Below, piece by piece: positions 1-7,895 of a stretch of 23,412 bases of DNA. Under the pieces are notes generated by a model that saw nothing but the letters and a program-made list of their open reading frames with translations, made no database searches and was not told the origin of the DNA. The first letter of the stretch is position 1; every line of letters starts with the position of its first letter. This DNA is from Treponema sp. UBA3662 (GTDB taxonomy: Bacteria; Spirochaetota; Spirochaetia; Treponematales; Treponemataceae), in the NCBI GenBank assembly GCA_002373205.1, contig DFJV01000165.1:1-23412 (forward strand). Direction: 5' to 3'. Made by a program: the position numbers and the translations under genes.

Positions 1-33
1 CTCTGAGAGGTTTCCTCCCCTCCAAATTCGGGG

Positions 34-65
34 TTCAAGGGAACTCCCTTGAAAAAGTATTTTTT
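34..65 (+). terminator. Hairpin followed by a T-run, possible terminator of an upstream gene
   Basis: TTCAAGGG (34-41) and CCCTTGAA (46-53) form a perfect 8-bp stem with a 4-base loop. An A-run and then a T-run (59-65) follow. It could end transcription of a gene lying left of the window. The T-run is about five bases from the stem, which is not ideal. The preceding GGGGTT also resembles the start of the intergenic repeats found elsewhere in the window, so it may instead be a repeat fragment. Confidence 0.35.
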
Positions 66-103
66 CATAAAATCCCGCACTAGAACAAAAGCGTTTTTTT
101 TGC

Positions 104-109
104 TATAGT
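104..109 (+). promoter_or_regulatory. -10 box (TATAGT) for the J-domain gene
   Basis: TATAGT lies 13 bases before the ATG at 123. The expected transcription start is near 116, which would leave only a few leader bases and no room for a Shine-Dalgarno site. The -35 (TAGAAC at 81-86, 17-bp spacer) is poor. It supports ATG 123 over GTG 111 as the start, because GTG 111 would lie upstream of the transcript. Confidence 0.35.
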
Positions 110-122
110 AGTGCGGAAAAAA

Positions 123-887
123 ATGCGCGACTGTTACAAAATCCTAGGCGTCCCCCACACCGCAAGCGCTGCGGAAATACGGCGGGCCTACAGGCAAAAG
201 GCAAAGATACTTCACCCGGACCTTTCGCACTCAGACAGCGAAGCTTTCCGCCAACTTGTGGAAGCATACGAAACACTGTCAGACGCAAAGGCGCGCTCAC
301 TGTTCGACGAAAAATACAAGTGGAGCAAGAACGGCCCCCACTTTAGGACAAGCGGCGGAACCTTTGACTACCGCGCATGGCTTCTGGAACAGGCAGACGA
401 CGAATGTTACGCAAAACTAATATTCTTTGACCTTATCCATTCGCGCGAAGACGATGCCGTTGCAGAATTCAAGAAGATGAACATGGAGCGCCCAACATTC
501 AAGCTGCAGCACTGGTTCACAAAGGAAGACTTCATGGACTACGGCTTCATCCTTGCAGAAGAGCTTGTAATGCGGCAGGAATACTACGACGCGGTAATCC
601 TGCTTGAACAGATTATGAAGATGGAGTTCAAGTACAACTACTTCAAGTTCTTCTTTGAAGAAGTACAGTCGCTTGCAAGACATGTACTGCGCAACAACAT
701 CGAACAGAACGTAAGCGACGAACTTGCCATAGACGCTTGGGAAAGGGCACTGGACCTTAGGCTAGGCAAGAACGACGACGCCTTTTTTCTTAACAAGATG
801 GCGGATGCCTACGAAAACATTGGCGACAAAAAAACAGCCGCCATCTGCCGGGAAGAAGCCATAGCGGTTTTGCAGCAGGCAGGCTAA
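123..887 (+). CDS. J-domain (DnaJ-like) protein with helical C-terminal region
   Basis: A 254-residue protein beginning with a J domain (about residues 3-68). The diagnostic HPD tripeptide is at residues 31-33, between a basic helix II (RRAYRQKAKI) and helix III (EAFRQLVEAYETL). J domains stimulate the ATPase of Hsp70/DnaK. There is no Gly/Phe region, zinc-finger domain or substrate-binding C-terminus, so this is a class C J protein and not DnaJ itself. The remainder (about 70-254) is predicted helical and TPR-like, with paired motifs such as EYYDAVILLEQI and DAFFLNKMADAYENIGDKKTAAICREEAI. It may bind a specific client. An in-frame GTG at 111 is possible, but the -10 box at 104-109 argues for ATG 123. 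No signal peptide, so probably cytoplasmic. Confidence 0.85.
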   Translation: MRDCYKILGVPHTASAAEIRRAYRQKAKILHPDLSHSDSEAFRQLVEAYETLSDAKARSLFDEKYKWSKNGPHFRTSGGTFDYRAWLLEQADDECYAKLIFFDLIHSREDDAVAEFKKMNMERPTFKLQHWFTKEDFMDYGFILAEELVMRQEYYDAVILLEQIMKMEFKYNYFKFFFEEVQSLARHVLRNNIEQNVSDELAIDAWERALDLRLGKNDDAFFLNKMADAYENIGDKKTAAICREEAIAVLQQAG

Positions 888-950
888 GCACAGGGGCATT
901 TTCCCAAGTGCAAGGCAAACTAAAAAGGAACAAATTAAGGAAGTATATAT

Positions 951-1745
951 ATGATTAGGCTAAAGAATGATTCACAAATTGAAGGCATCAGAAAAAGCTG
1001 CCACGAACTGGCAGACTTGTTCAACGAAATTATTCCCCGCGTAAAGCCCGGAGTAAGTACAAAGGAAATTGACGACTGGTGCGTGGAATTCGTACGCAAG
1101 CACGGCGGAACACCTGCATGGTATTCGGAAGGATTCCCCGGCTGCGCATGCATAAGCGTAAACAACCACGTAATCCACGGAATCCCGTCAAAAAAAACAA
1201 TCGTAAGGGACGGAGACCTTGTCTCGCTGGACATAGGCATAAACCTTAACGGCTACATCTCCGACAGCTGCCACACGGTTCAGGTTGGAAACGTAAAGCC
1301 CGCCCACAGAAAGCTTGTAAGGGTAACAAGGGAAGCCCTGCTGGAAGGAATAGCCGCATGCCACACCGGCAACAGGATAAGCGACATCTCAAAGGCAGTC
1401 TACCACGTTGCCTACGAGCAGAACGGATACGGAGTCGTATATGACTACTGCGGCCACGGAGTAGGCCTTGACGTGCACGAAGACCCCAGCATCCCCAACT
1501 GCCCAAGCCACGAGCGCAACCCCCGCATACAGGCAGGCATGGTACTTGCAATAGAACCCATGATTAACGAGGGAACTGCAGACGTAATCACAGGCGACGA
1601 AGAAAGCGAATGGACAGTAATCACCGCGGACGGAAGTTGGAGCTGCCACGAAGAGCACACTGTAGCAGTCTTCCCAGACCACACGGAAATCCTGACCGAC
1701 CTTGACTACGCAGGAAATTCCTGCCTAAAGAGAACTAGCTTTTAG
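951..1745 (+). CDS. map: Methionine aminopeptidase, type I
   Basis: A 264-residue enzyme that removes the N-terminal methionine from new proteins in the cytoplasm. The pita-bread metallopeptidase signature is complete: substrate-binding His76 (NNHVIHGIP), metal ligands Asp94 (SLDIG), Asp105 (ISDSCHT), His169 (GHGVG), Glu202 (IEPM) and Glu235 (HEEHT). The length matches the bare bacterial type Ia enzyme; there is no N-terminal zinc-binding extension and no type II insert. A short Cys-containing tail (GNSCLKRTSF) follows the last ligand. AAGGAAG at 938-944 is a suitable ribosome binding site for the ATG. It follows the J-domain gene by 63 bases on the same strand, so co-transcription of the two protein-maturation genes is plausible but unproven. 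Confidence 0.95.
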   Translation: MIRLKNDSQIEGIRKSCHELADLFNEIIPRVKPGVSTKEIDDWCVEFVRKHGGTPAWYSEGFPGCACISVNNHVIHGIPSKKTIVRDGDLVSLDIGINLNGYISDSCHTVQVGNVKPAHRKLVRVTREALLEGIAACHTGNRISDISKAVYHVAYEQNGYGVVYDYCGHGVGLDVHEDPSIPNCPSHERNPRIQAGMVLAIEPMINEGTADVITGDEESEWTVITADGSWSCHEEHTVAVFPDHTEILTDLDYAGNSCLKRTSF

Positions 1746-1749
1746 CAAG

Positions 1750-1776
1750 AGAAATCGCATTCAGGTGATTTCTTTA
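1750..1776 (+). terminator. Weak hairpin after map
   Basis: AGAAATC (1750-1756) pairs with GATTTCT (1767-1773), followed by only TTA. It starts five bases after the map stop codon. Low GC and the short T tract make it at best a weak terminator. Confidence 0.3.
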
Positions 1777-1801
1777 ATACGGAGCATAGGCCTTGTGCTA
1801 A

Positions 1802-1957
1802 CCCGCTTTCCAGGGTTCCAGTTACAAACATGCAGCGCCATGGAGGGCGCGTCGTTTCGTAACAAATGAAATTGCGTAGTTTTCCGCAGGAAAACTATAG
1901 GTTAAAAATTGCATGGAGGCAATTTTTAACCGACCGCCCTTACAATCGGGGCTAGGC
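1802..1957 (+). repeat. Intergenic structured repeat, copy 1 (longest member)
   Basis: This fills most of the map-icd gap. It begins with CCCGCTTTCCAGGGTTCC and ends with TACAATCGGGGCTAGGC, ends shared with copies at 5850-5935 (inverted) and 14876-14961. The interior holds two adjacent perfect hairpins: TAGTTTTCC/GGAAAACTA (1877-1885 and 1889-1897, loop GCA) and a 13-bp stem at 1900-1912 and 1919-1931 with a 6-base loop. No ORF is credible here. It looks like a small non-autonomous repeat of the MITE or REP kind; the function is unknown. Confidence 0.7.
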
Positions 1958-2029
1958 TTTATTTCAAGAAAGACAAGTCCGCTTTGCAAAGGGCGGGCTA
2001 AAAAAGAGCATATATTTTAGGAGAAACAG

Positions 2030-3226
2030 ATGGCCAAAATTCAGATGAAGAATGCCATTGCCGAACTTGACGGCGATGAGATGACGCGTATTTTATGGAA
2101 GCTCATAAAGGACAAGCTCCTTCTTCCATACATCGACCTAAAGACTGAATACTTCGACCTCAGCATCACAGAGCGCGACAAAACAGACGACAAGGTAACA
2201 TACGAAGCAGCCGCCGCAATCAAGAGGCTGGGTGTAGGCGTAAAGTGCGCCACAATCACAAGCAACCAGGCCCGCGTGGAAGAATACAAGCTTACCCACC
2301 TTACCCCCTCCCCCAACGGAATCCTCCGCGGAGAGCTTGACGGAACAGTATTCCGCACTCCAATATTCGTAAACAACATCAAGGGAACCGTAAGCTGCTG
2401 GAAAAAGCCAATCACCTTGGGACGCCACGCATACGGCGACGTATACAAAAACTGCGAAATAAAGACACCCGGAGCCGGAAAGGCAGAACTGGTCTTTACA
2501 GGAGCAGACGGAAAGGAAATCCGCAAGACCATCATGGAAATGAAGGGACCTGGAATCATCCAGGGAATCCACAACCTTGACGCATCAATCGAAAACTTTG
2601 CCCGCTGTTGCTTCAACTATGCCCTTGACCAGAAAATCAGCGTATGGTTTGGCGCGAAAGACACAATCTCAAAAACCTACGACGGAAACTTCAAGGCAAT
2701 CATGCAGAAAGTTTTCGACCAAGAATACAAGGACAAGTTCGAAAAGGCAGGCCTTGAATACTTCTACACCCTCATCGATGATGCAGTAGCCCGCGTCGTA
2801 AAGAGCGAAGGCGGCTTCCTCTGGGCATGCAAGAACTATGACGGCGACGTAATGAGCGACATGATTGCATCTGCATGCGGAAGCCTTGCAATGATGACGT
2901 CTGTCCTTGTCTGCCCCGGCGGAGAATTCGAATACGAAGCAAGCCACGGAACCGTCCAGAAGCACTACTACCGCTACCTCAAGGGCGAAAAGACTTCCAC
3001 AAACCCTGTGGCAACAATCTTTGCCTGGACGGGTGCACTTGCCAAGCGCGCAGAACTTGACGGCACACCGGAACTTGCAGACTTTGCCCACAAGCTGGAA
3101 AAAGCTACCCTCGGCACAATCGAAGACGGCATCATGACAGGCGACCTTGCCAAGCTTGCATCCCCAGCCCCAAAGAAAATCGTAAACAGCTGGGAATACA
3201 TAGACGAGATTGCATCCCGCCTGTAG
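2030..3226 (+). CDS. icd: NADP-dependent isocitrate dehydrogenase, eukaryotic-type (type II)
   Basis: A 398-residue cytoplasmic enzyme that oxidatively decarboxylates isocitrate to 2-oxoglutarate and makes NADPH. It resembles human IDH1/IDH2 along its full length and is unlike the E. coli-type enzyme: GDEMTRI (15-21), VGVKCATIT (69-77), SPNGILR (94-100), GRHAYGD (131-137), the metal-site region WACKNYDGDVMSD with Asp273 and Asp277, plus Asp251, and the cofactor segment HGTVQKHY (306-313). Arg132, the residue famous in human IDH1, is conserved at the same number. Where human IDH1 has Arg314-His315, thought to grip the NADP phosphate, this protein has Lys311-His312, still compatible with NADP. 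AGGAGA at 2019-2024 precedes the ATG. No other TCA-cycle gene is nearby; a role in making glutamate and NADPH is inferred. Confidence 0.93.
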   Translation: MAKIQMKNAIAELDGDEMTRILWKLIKDKLLLPYIDLKTEYFDLSITERDKTDDKVTYEAAAAIKRLGVGVKCATITSNQARVEEYKLTHLTPSPNGILRGELDGTVFRTPIFVNNIKGTVSCWKKPITLGRHAYGDVYKNCEIKTPGAGKAELVFTGADGKEIRKTIMEMKGPGIIQGIHNLDASIENFARCCFNYALDQKISVWFGAKDTISKTYDGNFKAIMQKVFDQEYKDKFEKAGLEYFYTLIDDAVARVVKSEGGFLWACKNYDGDVMSDMIASACGSLAMMTSVLVCPGGEFEYEASHGTVQKHYYRYLKGEKTSTNPVATIFAWTGALAKRAELDGTPELADFAHKLEKATLGTIEDGIMTGDLAKLASPAPKKIVNSWEYIDEIASRL

Positions 3227-3233
3227 CTAAGCT

Positions 3234-4553
3234 TTACCAGGCATCGCCCATGTCTTGCAGCGTTGTGTGCGGCACAGTTTCTACTTCAACTTTCTGCTTT
3301 GCATTCCCAACTGCCGCCACACGCCCCTTTTTAGGCTTTATGTCACCAAGGCTTGCAGACTTCTTACGCTTTTTAGAATCAGGCGTAAGAAGGAGCTCAA
3401 CCTTGTCGTACACGGCAGGGTCTATGCCACGGTCATCCCTCCGGCACGAACGGTGAAAGACATCCAGTGCGGTCGATCCGTCCCCGTCACGGAGAGATTT
3501 GTCCGCCCCGTAAGAAACCAAAAGTTCAATAACCTTTTGCATGTCATCAAGTTCTTTTGCCCAAGATTTTTCTGCAAAATAGTGGAGCGCAGTCTTTCCG
3601 TACGAATCCTTAACATTCACGTCCGCGCCAGCATCCAAAAGCAGTTTTAAAAGGGGCAGTTTGTAATAGTCCCTTCTTTTAGTCGTATAATTCCTTGCCA
3701 AAATAATAAGAGTTGTTTCCTTCCTGTGGTCAAGTGTCCGTAAGTTTACGTCAACACCCTTCTCCAGAAGAAGCGAAAAGATGCGGACTAAGTCGTTGGC
3801 TTTCTCCTCATCATCATCTTTTTGCTCATAAGGATGGTAAAAAAGCTCCTCTCTAAAAACATACATAAAGCATGTGTAATCATCGCTGGTAAAGCCATAG
3901 TCATAGCGTTCGCACGGAACCACCCCTCGCTCAAGAAGCAGGATTGCCTCCTTGTAGTTCCCTACTATTACGGCAAACTCAACTATACCGCGCCCTCTCC
4001 CGTCTTCATTCGAAAGCCTATATCCACAGTTCAGAAGAAGATTGATTGCGCCATGCCTCTTAGACACTACGGCGTTTTCCATAGGTCTCCCAATGTTGGG
4101 ATCCGCGCCAGCATCCAAAAGCATTTTTGTTATCCTGAGCGCCTTTTCCTCATCCCCATAGGCAAGGCATGATTCCCCAAGCGGACTTCTGTCCTTGTAC
4201 CTGGACATCTCGTTGGGATCCGCTCCTTTTTTTAGAAGCTTTGCCACTTTTTTTGCATCCTGTTTTTTTACCGCACGGATAAGGGGCGTGTCCTCTTTCT
4301 TCTCGGAAGACAAGCTGGATGCAGCATCAATCGCCTTTATTACTGGAGCAGCAACAAAGCCTATAACAAGGGGTGCCAAAAACACCAGTGCCGCAATTCC
4401 CGCCACTTTGAGCGCAAGTGAGCTTTTTGTCAGTGCCGCAGTAATGAGAGCAACAATTGCCGTACCGCCAGATGCTACAAGTAAAGGCCAAAATGTAATC
4501 ACGACCACAAATACTATTATTAGCCACTCAGGAATATCAAAATTCAAAATCAT
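3234..4553 (-). CDS. Membrane-anchored ankyrin-repeat protein
   Basis: A 439-residue protein. The N-terminus has two or three hydrophobic segments (about residues 9-30 and 32-72), then a soluble region with about seven ankyrin units. Recognisable units are DTPLIRAVKKQD...LLKKGADPN, ITKMLLDAGADPN, AINLLLNCGYRLS, IFSLLLEKGVDVN, PLLKLLLDAGADVN, KTALHYFA...LLVSYGADKS and STALDVF. Ankyrin arrays bind proteins; no partner can be named. The C-terminus (about 395-439) is lysine-rich and low in complexity. DNA encoding the LLLDAGAD loops recurs nearly identically at about 3622-3645 and 4102-4125, a sign of internal duplication. The start is taken as ATG 4553 rather than the adjacent TTG 4556. The stop lies seven bases from the icd stop (convergent). 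Which side of the membrane the repeats face is not clear. Confidence 0.8.
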   Translation of the reverse strand: MILNFDIPEWLIIVFVVVITFWPLLVASGGTAIVALITAALTKSSLALKVAGIAALVFLAPLVIGFVAAPVIKAIDAASSLSSEKKEDTPLIRAVKKQDAKKVAKLLKKGADPNEMSRYKDRSPLGESCLAYGDEEKALRITKMLLDAGADPNIGRPMENAVVSKRHGAINLLLNCGYRLSNEDGRGRGIVEFAVIVGNYKEAILLLERGVVPCERYDYGFTSDDYTCFMYVFREELFYHPYEQKDDDEEKANDLVRIFSLLLEKGVDVNLRTLDHRKETTLIILARNYTTKRRDYYKLPLLKLLLDAGADVNVKDSYGKTALHYFAEKSWAKELDDMQKVIELLVSYGADKSLRDGDGSTALDVFHRSCRRDDRGIDPAVYDKVELLLTPDSKKRKKSASLGDIKPKKGRVAAVGNAKQKVEVETVPHTTLQDMGDAW

Positions 4554-4576
4554 CAAAAACCACCACCAAAAAAAAG

Positions 4577-4605
4577 AGTTTACCAGATTTCCGCACGCAC
4601 CTCAA
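4577..4605 (-). promoter_or_regulatory. Candidate sigma-70 promoter for the ankyrin gene
   Basis: On the minus strand, TTGAGG (4600-4605) and TAAACT (4577-4582) are separated by exactly 17 bases, about 24 bases upstream of the start codon. Each box matches the consensus at four of six positions. Confidence 0.4.
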
Positions 4606-4617
4606 CACATCGCTTGA

Positions 4618-4647
4618 TTAACAGCCACAAAAACACTACAATAAAAT
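4618..4647 (+). promoter_or_regulatory. Candidate sigma-70 promoter for ilvE
   Basis: TTAACA (4618-4623) and TAAAAT (4642-4647) are 18 bases apart and would give a leader of about 64 bases before ilvE. No leader peptide rich in Ile, Leu or Val and no T-box is visible, so classic branched-chain attenuation is not supported. Confidence 0.35.
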
Positions 4648-4717
4648 TGCTTATTATAAGTGCCGGACAAAAAGATTTACGCCCGACGTACAATCTATTT
4701 TTACAGGAGATAAAAAA

Positions 4718-5740
4718 ATGGCAAAACAATTGGACTGGGCTTCACTTCCCTTTGGCTACATGGAGACCAACAAATCTTTTGTTGCAAACTACAAGAACGG
4801 AGCATGGGATTCAGGAACCCTTACAACGGACCACTCCATCACCATCTCTGAATGTGCAGGTGTCCTCCAGTACGCACAGACTTGTTTTGAAGGGCTCAAG
4901 GCCTACACAACCAAGGACGGAAAAATCGTATGCTTCCGCCCGGACCTGAACGCTTCCCGTATGGCAGACTCATGCCGCCGCCTTGAAATGCCGGTATTCC
5001 CGGAAGACCGATTTGTCCAGGCTGTCATTGACACTGTAAAAGCAAACATTGAATACGTTCCTCCTTACGGCAGTGGAGCAACACTCTACATCCGCCCATA
5101 CATGTTCGGTTCAAGCGCCGTTATTGGCGTAAAGCCGGCAGACGAATACCAGTTCCGCATTCTTGTTACACCGGTAGGCCCATACTTTAAGGGTGGCGTA
5201 AAACCAATCAAGGTTCGCATCTCAGACCTTGACCGCGCAGCCCCGCACGGAACGGGAGACATCAAGGCAGGCCTTAACTACGCAATGAGCCTTCACAACA
5301 TAGTGGACGCACACAAATGCGGCTATGCAGAAAACATGTACACAGACCCGGCAAGCCACACATATATTGAAGAAACTGGCGGCGCAAACATCCTCTTTGT
5401 TACAAAAGACGGAAAGCTTGTAACGCCAAAGTCAAACTCAATACTTCCTTCAATAACACGCCGTTCCTTGATTCATGTTGCAAAAGAATACCTGCACATG
5501 GAAGTGGAAGAGCGCAAGATAAACAAGAGCGAGCTTAAGGATTTTGTTGAATGTGGTCTCTGCGGCACAGCGGCAGTTATTTCCCCAATCGGAGAAATTG
5601 ACGACCACGGCGACAAGATTATGCTTCCGTCTGGAATGGAAAAAGGCGGCCCTGTTCTTACAAAGCTCCGCGAAACCCTTACCGGAATCCAGATGGGTAC
5701 GGAAAAAGCACCAGAAGGCTGGGTTGTAGAAATAAAGTAA
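4718..5740 (+). CDS. ilvE: Branched-chain amino acid aminotransferase
   Basis: A 340-residue fold-type IV PLP enzyme that transfers an amino group from glutamate to the 2-oxo acids of valine, leucine and isoleucine, the last step of their synthesis. It belongs to the longer BCAT class (about 340-360 residues, like the eukaryotic and Bacillus enzymes), not the ~310-residue E. coli class. Landmarks are SECAGVLQYAQTCFEGLKAY (44-63), RPYMFGS (126-132), the probable PLP lysine Lys183 in GDIKAGLNYA, Glu219 with GGAN in EETGGANILF, and the ITRRS phosphate region (246-250). AGGAGAT at 4706-4712 precedes the ATG. An intrinsic terminator follows the stop. It converges on ilvD; the pathway link is functional, not operonic. 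Confidence 0.93.
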   Translation: MAKQLDWASLPFGYMETNKSFVANYKNGAWDSGTLTTDHSITISECAGVLQYAQTCFEGLKAYTTKDGKIVCFRPDLNASRMADSCRRLEMPVFPEDRFVQAVIDTVKANIEYVPPYGSGATLYIRPYMFGSSAVIGVKPADEYQFRILVTPVGPYFKGGVKPIKVRISDLDRAAPHGTGDIKAGLNYAMSLHNIVDAHKCGYAENMYTDPASHTYIEETGGANILFVTKDGKLVTPKSNSILPSITRRSLIHVAKEYLHMEVEERKINKSELKDFVECGLCGTAAVISPIGEIDDHGDKIMLPSGMEKGGPVLTKLRETLTGIQMGTEKAPEGWVVEIK

Positions 5741-5746
5741 AAAAAT

Positions 5747-5785
5747 AGCCGGTTTCAAAAACATTTTGTTTACGAAACCGGCTTT
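5747..5785 (+). terminator. Rho-independent terminator of ilvE
   Basis: AGCCGGTTTC (5747-5756) and GAAACCGGCT (5774-5783) form a perfect 10-bp stem. The stem begins seven bases after the ilvE stop, with A-rich sequence before it and TT-A-TGTTTTT after it, so it may work in both directions. The loop is 17 bases. Confidence 0.75.
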
Positions 5786-5849
5786 ATGTTTTTAAAGATT
5801 CCAGATGTTTTAAAACCGTATACTTTCTGTCCTTGACAAGACCAACCAC

Positions 5850-5935
5850 GCCTAGCCCCGATTGGAAGGGGCCGAAGGCGACCGGCCGCAAGGACGGGCC
5901 GCGCGCGTAAGCGGGCAAGCCCTGGAAAGCGGGTA
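5850..5935 (-). repeat. Intergenic structured repeat, copy 2 (inverted)
   Basis: Read on the minus strand it starts CCCGCTTTCCAGGGCTTG and ends CCAATCGGGGCTAGGC, the same ends as copies 1 and 6. The interior differs and is very GC-rich (GCGGCCGGTCGCC, GCGCGCGG). It sits between the convergent ilvE and ilvD 3' ends. The rest of the 5786-5999 gap holds nothing recognisable. Confidence 0.7.
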
Positions 5936-5999
5936 CCAAATGCAACTGGCTGGGGGCGTAGCCCACAGACACAGTTCAAAAAGCAACCCGCTCCAAAAA

Positions 6000-7691
6000 C
6001 TACTGAAGGATAGCACCCTTATCTGCGGAAGAAACAAGCTTTGCGTAGCGTGCAAGATAGCCTGTCTTTACCTTTGGCTCAGGGCAGACCCATGCAGCCT
6101 TGCGCTTGGCAAGCTCTTCATCGCTAACTTCAAGGTGAATCTTATAATTGTCCATGTCAAGCGTAATCATGTCGCCTTCCTGTACAAGGGCAATCGGACC
6201 GCCGTCTGCTGCTTCCGGTGAACAGTGTCCAAGTGATGCGCCACGGGTTGCACCGCTAAAGCGTCCGTCGGTAATAAGGGCAACTTCCTTGTCCATACCC
6301 TGACCGGCAAGGGCTGCCGTAACCGCAAGCATTTCCCTCATTCCAGGACCACCGCGGGGGCCTTCGTAGCGGATAACAACAACGTCTCCGCTCTTGATCT
6401 TCCTTCCCTGAACAGCTTCCATAGCCTCGTTTTCATCGTTAAAGACACGTGCAGGGCCTGTGTGGTGCATAAGCTCCTTTGCACATGCACTTCTCTTTAC
6501 AACAGTACCGTTAGGCGCAAGGTTTCCAAAGAGAATGGCAATACCGCCGTTGGGGCTGAATGGATTTTCTATCGGGCGGAGAATTTCAGGATTGCGGTTT
6601 CGCACACCCTTGATGTTTTCCGCAATAGTCTTTCCTGTTACGGTAATAAGGTCTGTCTTAATAAGGTTCTTCTTTGCAAGTTCTGCAAGCACCGCCTGAA
6701 CACCGCCCGCATCGTCAAGCTCACAAATGAATGTGTGGCCGGCAGGAGCAAGGTGGCAAAGGTTTGGAGTGCGGCTGGAAATTTCGTTAACCTCGTGAAG
6801 GTCAATTGCAACCCCAGCTTCGTGTGCAATGGCAGGAACGTGCAGCATAGTGTTGCTAGAACATCCCAAAGCCATGTCTGCGGCAAGGGCGTTGCGGAAA
6901 GAGTCGGCAGTCATCATGCTGCGGGCAGTAATACCCTTCTTGTACATTTCCATAACCTGCATACCGGCATGCTTTGCAAGGGCAATGCGGCGGCCTGTAG
7001 TAGCAGGAATTGTTCCGTTTCCAGGAAGACCAAGACCAAGAACTTCCGTAAGACAGTTCATTGAATTTGCAGTGAACATACCAGAGCATGAACCGCAACC
7101 AGGGCAAGCATAATGCTCCATCTCGCAAAGCTGGGCTTCCGTAATCTTACCGGCAGCAAGACCACCAACCGCCTCGAACATATCGGTAAGCGAAAGGTTC
7201 TTGTCTGAATAAGGATTGCCCTCTTCTTTAGAAGGCAAGTGACCCGGCATCATAGCTCCACCGGAAACAAAAACGGTCGGCAGGTTAAGGCGTGCAGCCG
7301 CCATAAGCATACCCGGAACAATCTTGTCGCAGTTTGGAATCATAACAAGGGCGTCAAAAGCGTGTGCCTTTGCCATACACTCAATTGAGTCCGCAATAAG
7401 CTCGCGCGTTACAAGCGAATACTTCATTCCCTCGTGTCCCATAGCAATACCATCGCAAACACCGATTGCAGGGAATTCAATAGGAGTGCCACCAGCCATG
7501 CTCACTCCCGTCTTTACGGCAGAGGCAATGCGGTCAAGTTCAATGTGGCCTGGAATAATTTCGTTCTTTGCGCAGCAAACGCCTACAAGCGGGCGCTCAA
7601 GTTCTTCGTCCGTGTACCCCATTGCATAAAACAGCGAGCGGTGCGGAGCCTTCGCTGAACCTTTCGTGGCATTGTCTGATTTCTTAGCCAT
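6000..7691 (-). CDS. ilvD: Dihydroxy-acid dehydratase
   Basis: A 563-residue iron-sulfur enzyme of the IlvD/Edd family. It dehydrates 2,3-dihydroxy-isovalerate and -methylvalerate to the 2-oxo acids that IlvE then aminates. Visible family blocks are NEIIPGHIELD (43-53), AIGVCDGIAMGHEGMKYSL (75-93), SRELIADS-like TRELIADS (95-102), IPNCDKIVPGML (118-129; Cys121 a likely cluster ligand), CPGCGSCSGMFTANSMNCL (196-214; Cys196 a likely ligand), and the C-terminal ALITDGRFSGATRGASLGH block. Length is normal for the shorter (~555-residue) IlvD class. The region before NEIIPGH reads GVCCAK; whether one of these Cys residues is the third ligand cannot be told by eye. GAGGTG lies eight bases before the ATG. 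A good promoter lies at 7722-7750. Confidence 0.95.
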   Translation of the reverse strand: MAKKSDNATKGSAKAPHRSLFYAMGYTDEELERPLVGVCCAKNEIIPGHIELDRIASAVKTGVSMAGGTPIEFPAIGVCDGIAMGHEGMKYSLVTRELIADSIECMAKAHAFDALVMIPNCDKIVPGMLMAAARLNLPTVFVSGGAMMPGHLPSKEEGNPYSDKNLSLTDMFEAVGGLAAGKITEAQLCEMEHYACPGCGSCSGMFTANSMNCLTEVLGLGLPGNGTIPATTGRRIALAKHAGMQVMEMYKKGITARSMMTADSFRNALAADMALGCSSNTMLHVPAIAHEAGVAIDLHEVNEISSRTPNLCHLAPAGHTFICELDDAGGVQAVLAELAKKNLIKTDLITVTGKTIAENIKGVRNRNPEILRPIENPFSPNGGIAILFGNLAPNGTVVKRSACAKELMHHTGPARVFNDENEAMEAVQGRKIKSGDVVVIRYEGPRGGPGMREMLAVTAALAGQGMDKEVALITDGRFSGATRGASLGHCSPEAADGGPIALVQEGDMITLDMDNYKIHLEVSDEELAKRKAAWVCPEPKVKTGYLARYAKLVSSADKGAILQ

Positions 7692-7721
7692 AAAAACACC
7701 TCGTAAAAAATATATTCCCTA

Positions 7722-7750
7722 ATTTTATATCGTAAGGCAAAATAAGTCAA
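7722..7750 (-). promoter_or_regulatory. Sigma-70 promoter for ilvD
   Basis: On the minus strand TTGACT (7745-7750) and TAAAAT (7722-7727) are 17 bases apart, five of six matches in each box. The predicted transcript starts near 7715, about 24 bases before the ATG. Confidence 0.6.
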
Positions 7751-7763
7751 TCTTTAAAACCCA

Positions 7764-7844
7764 CCCGTCACCCTGAAACCGTACCCGTCACCCTGAACTG
7801 CTACGCCATATTCGCACGCACTTGCTACGAATATGGATTCAGGG
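7764..7844. repeat. Tandem 14-mer plus long imperfect palindrome
   Basis: CCCGTCACCCTGAA occurs at 7764-7777 and again at 7784-7797. The second copy opens a nested inverted repeat: CCCTGAA (7791-7797) with TTCAGGG (7838-7844), enclosing CCATATTCG (7806-7814) with CGAATATGG (7828-7836). No T-run follows, so it is not an obvious terminator. The remainder of 7751-7895 has no other recognisable feature. Confidence 0.6.
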
Positions 7845-7895
7845 TCTCTTCCCCCATACATCCAGCCGTTCTTCTATTAATCTCGTATTTATCTC

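Noticed and set aside
5862..6221. Plus-strand ORF of 119 codons over the ilvE-ilvD gap
   Set aside because: It begins in a GC-rich repeat and continues antisense to ilvD; no independent support.
4718..7691. ilvE and ilvD as a single operon
   Set aside because: They are on opposite strands and converge, each with its own candidate promoter, and ilvE has a clear terminator.
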